A stretch of 45,732 nucleotides of DNA from Caulobacteraceae bacterium (lineage in GTDB: Bacteria > Pseudomonadota > Alphaproteobacteria > Caulobacterales > Caulobacteraceae): assembly GCA_020852035.1 (NCBI GenBank), contig JADZBR010000241.1:1-45732 (forward strand), given 5' to 3'. The position numbers were made by a program, and so were the translations under genes. Shown here one piece after another: positions 43,827 through 45,732 of the stretch; positions within the stretch are counted from its first letter, which is position 1, and each line of letters opens with the position of its first letter. The notes under the pieces were generated by a model. That model saw nothing but the letters and a program-made list of their open reading frames with translations, was not told the origin of the DNA and ran no database searches.

Positions 43827-45041
43827 ATGAGTGATCGCCTCGGCCCCCTCGCCACTTTCCGCCCGCCGCAGACCCCGGCCCTGGTGGTCCGGCGCGCGAC
43901 CCTGATGCGCAACCTGGCGGCCATGCAGGCCGCCGCCGACGCGGCGGGCGCGGCGCTGCGGGCGCACGGCAAGATGCACAAGTGCTCGACGCTCGGCCGG
44001 CTGCAGGTGGCCGGCGGCGCCGTCGGGCTCTGCTGCCAGACCGTCGGCGAGGCGGAGGCCTTCGCGGCGGCGGGGATCGGCGATGTCCTGATCACCTCGC
44101 CCCCCGCGCCCTGGGCGGCGGCGCGGATCGCGGCCCTGGCGGCGGGCGGGACAAAGGTCGGGGTGGTCGCCGACGATGAGGGGCAGATCGAGCGGCTGTC
44201 GGCGGCGGCGAGCGCGGCGGGGACGGTGATCGAGGTGGTGATCGACATCGACCTCGGCCTGCACCGCACCGGCGCCGCGCCCGGCGAGGCGGTCGGGCTG
44301 GCCGGCAAGGCGCAGAACTCGCCGGGCCTGCGCTGGCGCGGCGTGCAAGGCTACGCGGGCGACCTGCAGCACCTCGCCGATCTCGCCGTTCGCAAGGCGA
44401 AGGCGAAGGCGGCGCAGGACAAGCTCGCCGCCCTGGTCGCCGACCTGAAGGCCGTGGCCCTCGACCCGCAGGTGGTGACGGGGGCGGGCACCGGCACCTA
44501 TGCGCTGGACCTCGGCTCGGGCGCCTTCAACGAGATACAGGCCGGCTCCTACGCCTTCATGGACGTGGAGTACGAGGACTGCGGCGCGCCGGACGGCGGG
44601 CCCTGGCCGTTCGCGGCGGCGCTGTTCCTGGCGGCCGGCGTGGTCTCCGCCCGGCACAAGACGCATGTCACCTGCGACGTCGGCCTGAAGGCGCACTCGG
44701 TGGACGGGCCGCCGGCGCGGGTGGTCGGCGGGGCGCCGGAGGGCTCCACCTGGCGGGCGATGGGCGACGAGCATGGGGCGGTGTTCCATCCCGAGATGAT
44801 GGCGAAGCTGCGCGCGCTGGGGCGCGAGGCGGTCGACGCCATCGGGACGCTGGACGCCGACCCGGCGGTGGAGCGGCCGGCGGACCTGCCGAAGGTGGGC
44901 GACATCGTCTGGCTGCAGCCGGGCCACTGTGACCCGACCGTCAACCTGCACGACGTGCTCTACGTCGTGGACGAGGACGGGGCCTACGAAGTCTGGCCGA
45001 TCGACGCCCGGCGCGTGAGCCCTACTGCGCCGCGACCCTGA
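43827..45041 (+). CDS. DSD1-type PLP-dependent enzyme (D-threonine aldolase / D-serine dehydratase fold)
   Basis: A 404-residue fold-type III PLP enzyme: an alanine-racemase-like barrel with predicted Schiff-base K49 in RAHGKMHK, and VVIDIDLGLHRTG and GYAGDLQH as active-site strands. A C-terminal beta domain has the predicted metal ligands His in GDEHGAV and Cys in PGHCDPT. These are hallmarks of eukaryote-type D-serine dehydratase and D-threonine aldolase. Substrate choice between D-Thr and D-Ser is not resolvable. The 3' end overlaps the convergent TauD-type gene by 20 bases. Confidence 0.87.
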   Translation: MSDRLGPLATFRPPQTPALVVRRATLMRNLAAMQAAADAAGAALRAHGKMHKCSTLGRLQVAGGAVGLCCQTVGEAEAFAAAGIGDVLITSPPAPWAAARIAALAAGGTKVGVVADDEGQIERLSAAASAAGTVIEVVIDIDLGLHRTGAAPGEAVGLAGKAQNSPGLRWRGVQGYAGDLQHLADLAVRKAKAKAAQDKLAALVADLKAVALDPQVVTGAGTGTYALDLGSGAFNEIQAGSYAFMDVEYEDCGAPDGGPWPFAAALFLAAGVVSARHKTHVTCDVGLKAHSVDGPPARVVGGAPEGSTWRAMGDEHGAVFHPEMMAKLRALGREAVDAIGTLDADPAVERPADLPKVGDIVWLQPGHCDPTVNLHDVLYVVDEDGAYEVWPIDARRVSPTAPRP

Positions 45042-45732
45042 GCTCGGCCGGCATCCGCGAGCGGTGGTACGGCCGGTCGCCCCGCACCGTGGCGCGGTTC
45101 ATGATCCGTCGGTGGGGCAGGTAGTCGTTGACCGCGTAGTGCTGCGTCACCCGGTTGTCCCAGAAGGCGATGGCGTTCGGGCTCCAGCGCCAGCGGACCA
45201 GGAACTCCGGCTTCTGGATGTGGTCGAACAGCATGCCAAGGATCGCATCGCTCTCCTTGCGGCGCAGGCCCTTGATCCGCTCGGTGAAGCCGTAGTTGAC
45301 GAAGAGGCCGTCCTCGCCGGTCTCCGGGTGGGTGCGGATCACCGGGTGGATCACCGGCGGATGCTCCTCCATCGCCCTGGCGTGCTTGTCGGCCCCGGCG
45401 TCCTTGGCCACCACGCCGCGCGTCGGGAAGCCGCGGGCGAAGTCGTGCACTGCGTCGAGCCCTGAGAGGAACTCGCGGAACGCCGGCGACAGGGCCTCAT
45501 AGGCCGCCTTCATGTTCGACCACACCGTGTCGCCGCCCGACGGCGGCAGGTGTTTGGCGTAGAGAATCGAGGCCATCGGCGGGGTCTCGATGAAGGTGAC
45601 GTCTGTGTGCCAGGCGTCGTTGTCGGTGGGGTTTTCCTTGTGGTTGTCGAGGATGAACAGCTCCGGCGCCTCGGGCACCCCCGGATAGAGCGGGTGGGTG
45701 TGCAGCGGCCCGAAGCGGGCGGCGAAGTCGCG
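45022..45732 (-). CDS. TauD/TfdA-family Fe(II)/2-oxoglutarate dioxygenase, N-terminally truncated by window
   Basis: The last 236 residues of a taurine/2,4-D dioxygenase-type enzyme; the frame stays open to the window's end, so the true start lies outside. The HxD motif is WHTDVTF, the distal His is in VTQHYAVNDY, and the 2-oxoglutarate Arg is in HRRIMNRATVRGD. The family cleaves sulfonates, phenoxyacetates or alkyl sulfates by hydroxylation. The GTG at 45678, which might look like a start, is not one: FAARFGPLHTHPLYPG upstream of it is family sequence. Confidence 0.88.
   Translation of the reverse strand, partial: RDFAARFGPLHTHPLYPGVPEAPELFILDNHKENPTDNDAWHTDVTFIETPPMASILYAKHLPPSGGDTVWSNMKAAYEALSPAFREFLSGLDAVHDFARGFPTRGVVAKDAGADKHARAMEEHPPVIHPVIRTHPETGEDGLFVNYGFTERIKGLRRKESDAILGMLFDHIQKPEFLVRWRWSPNAIAFWDNRVTQHYAVNDYLPHRRIMNRATVRGDRPYHRSRMPAELRVAAQ

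Overview
The window is one contiguous stretch of high-GC chromosomal DNA (roughly 70% GC by eye) from an alphaproteobacterium, most likely Caulobacterales (Phenylobacterium/Caulobacter-like). That placement is an inference. It rests on the HWE/HisKA_2-type kinase with a stand-alone receiver, the large TonB-dependent receptor, overlapping gene ends, GTG/TTG starts, and several families of intergenic palindromic repeats. I see no tRNA, rRNA, IS element, prophage or CRISPR array. It holds about 42 genes, two of them cut by the window edges.

Layout. 1-2 kb: the end of typA, then a CHASE3 sensor kinase with its single-domain response regulator. 2-8 kb: a GMC oxidoreductase and a PLP aminotransferase (minus strand), divergent from a reverse-transsulfuration pair (cystathionine beta-synthase, cystathionine gamma-lyase/synthase). 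8-13 kb: a TonB-dependent receptor and a periplasmic gamma-glutamyltransferase. 13-19 kb: a tightly overlapping six-gene membrane operon, DUF4129 / DUF4350 / MoxR ATPase / DUF58 / SpoIIM / RDD, followed by two convergent membrane-protein genes. 20.2-23.2 kb: a PepSY membrane protein / DUF2271 / DUF4198 / ApbE operon, a probable flavinylation-based extracytoplasmic electron-transfer unit; the DUF2271 protein carries a textbook covalent-FMN motif, DGVTGAT. 23.4-25.7 kb: a MurC/Mpl-like Mur ligase divergent from an S66 LD-carboxypeptidase, which suggests peptidoglycan recycling. 25.9-29.7 kb: a crotonase, an SDR, an FAD oxidoreductase and a class I cytochrome c. 29.7-31.8 kb: a potassium-channel protein with a C-terminal zinc ribbon, divergent from nhaA. 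31.9-34.6 kb: a two-subunit molybdenum hydroxylase (IorAB type). 34.6-38.3 kb: a GNAT-like protein, a PhyH-type dioxygenase and a three-PAS hybrid kinase. 38.4-42.4 kb: an MHS-family transporter with a large periplasmic insert, coupled to a penicillin-acylase-type hydrolase. 42.4-45.7 kb: a glutathione S-transferase, a small secreted protein behind an AT-rich regulatory region with a Pho-box-like site, a DSD1-type PLP enzyme, and a truncated TauD-type dioxygenase.

The gaps between these blocks are occupied by paired inverted palindromes of REPIN architecture. I find five sequence families in 46 kb (one present twice) plus one solitary hairpin related to one of them. The points most worth following are the flavinylation operon, the repeat system (including a copy in the cbs/aminotransferase divergent region with an intrinsic-terminator-like hairpin), the transporter insert coupled to an acylase, the channel with a metal ribbon, and the secreted protein at 43.4 kb. 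No single locus is clearly a wholly new defence or mobile system.
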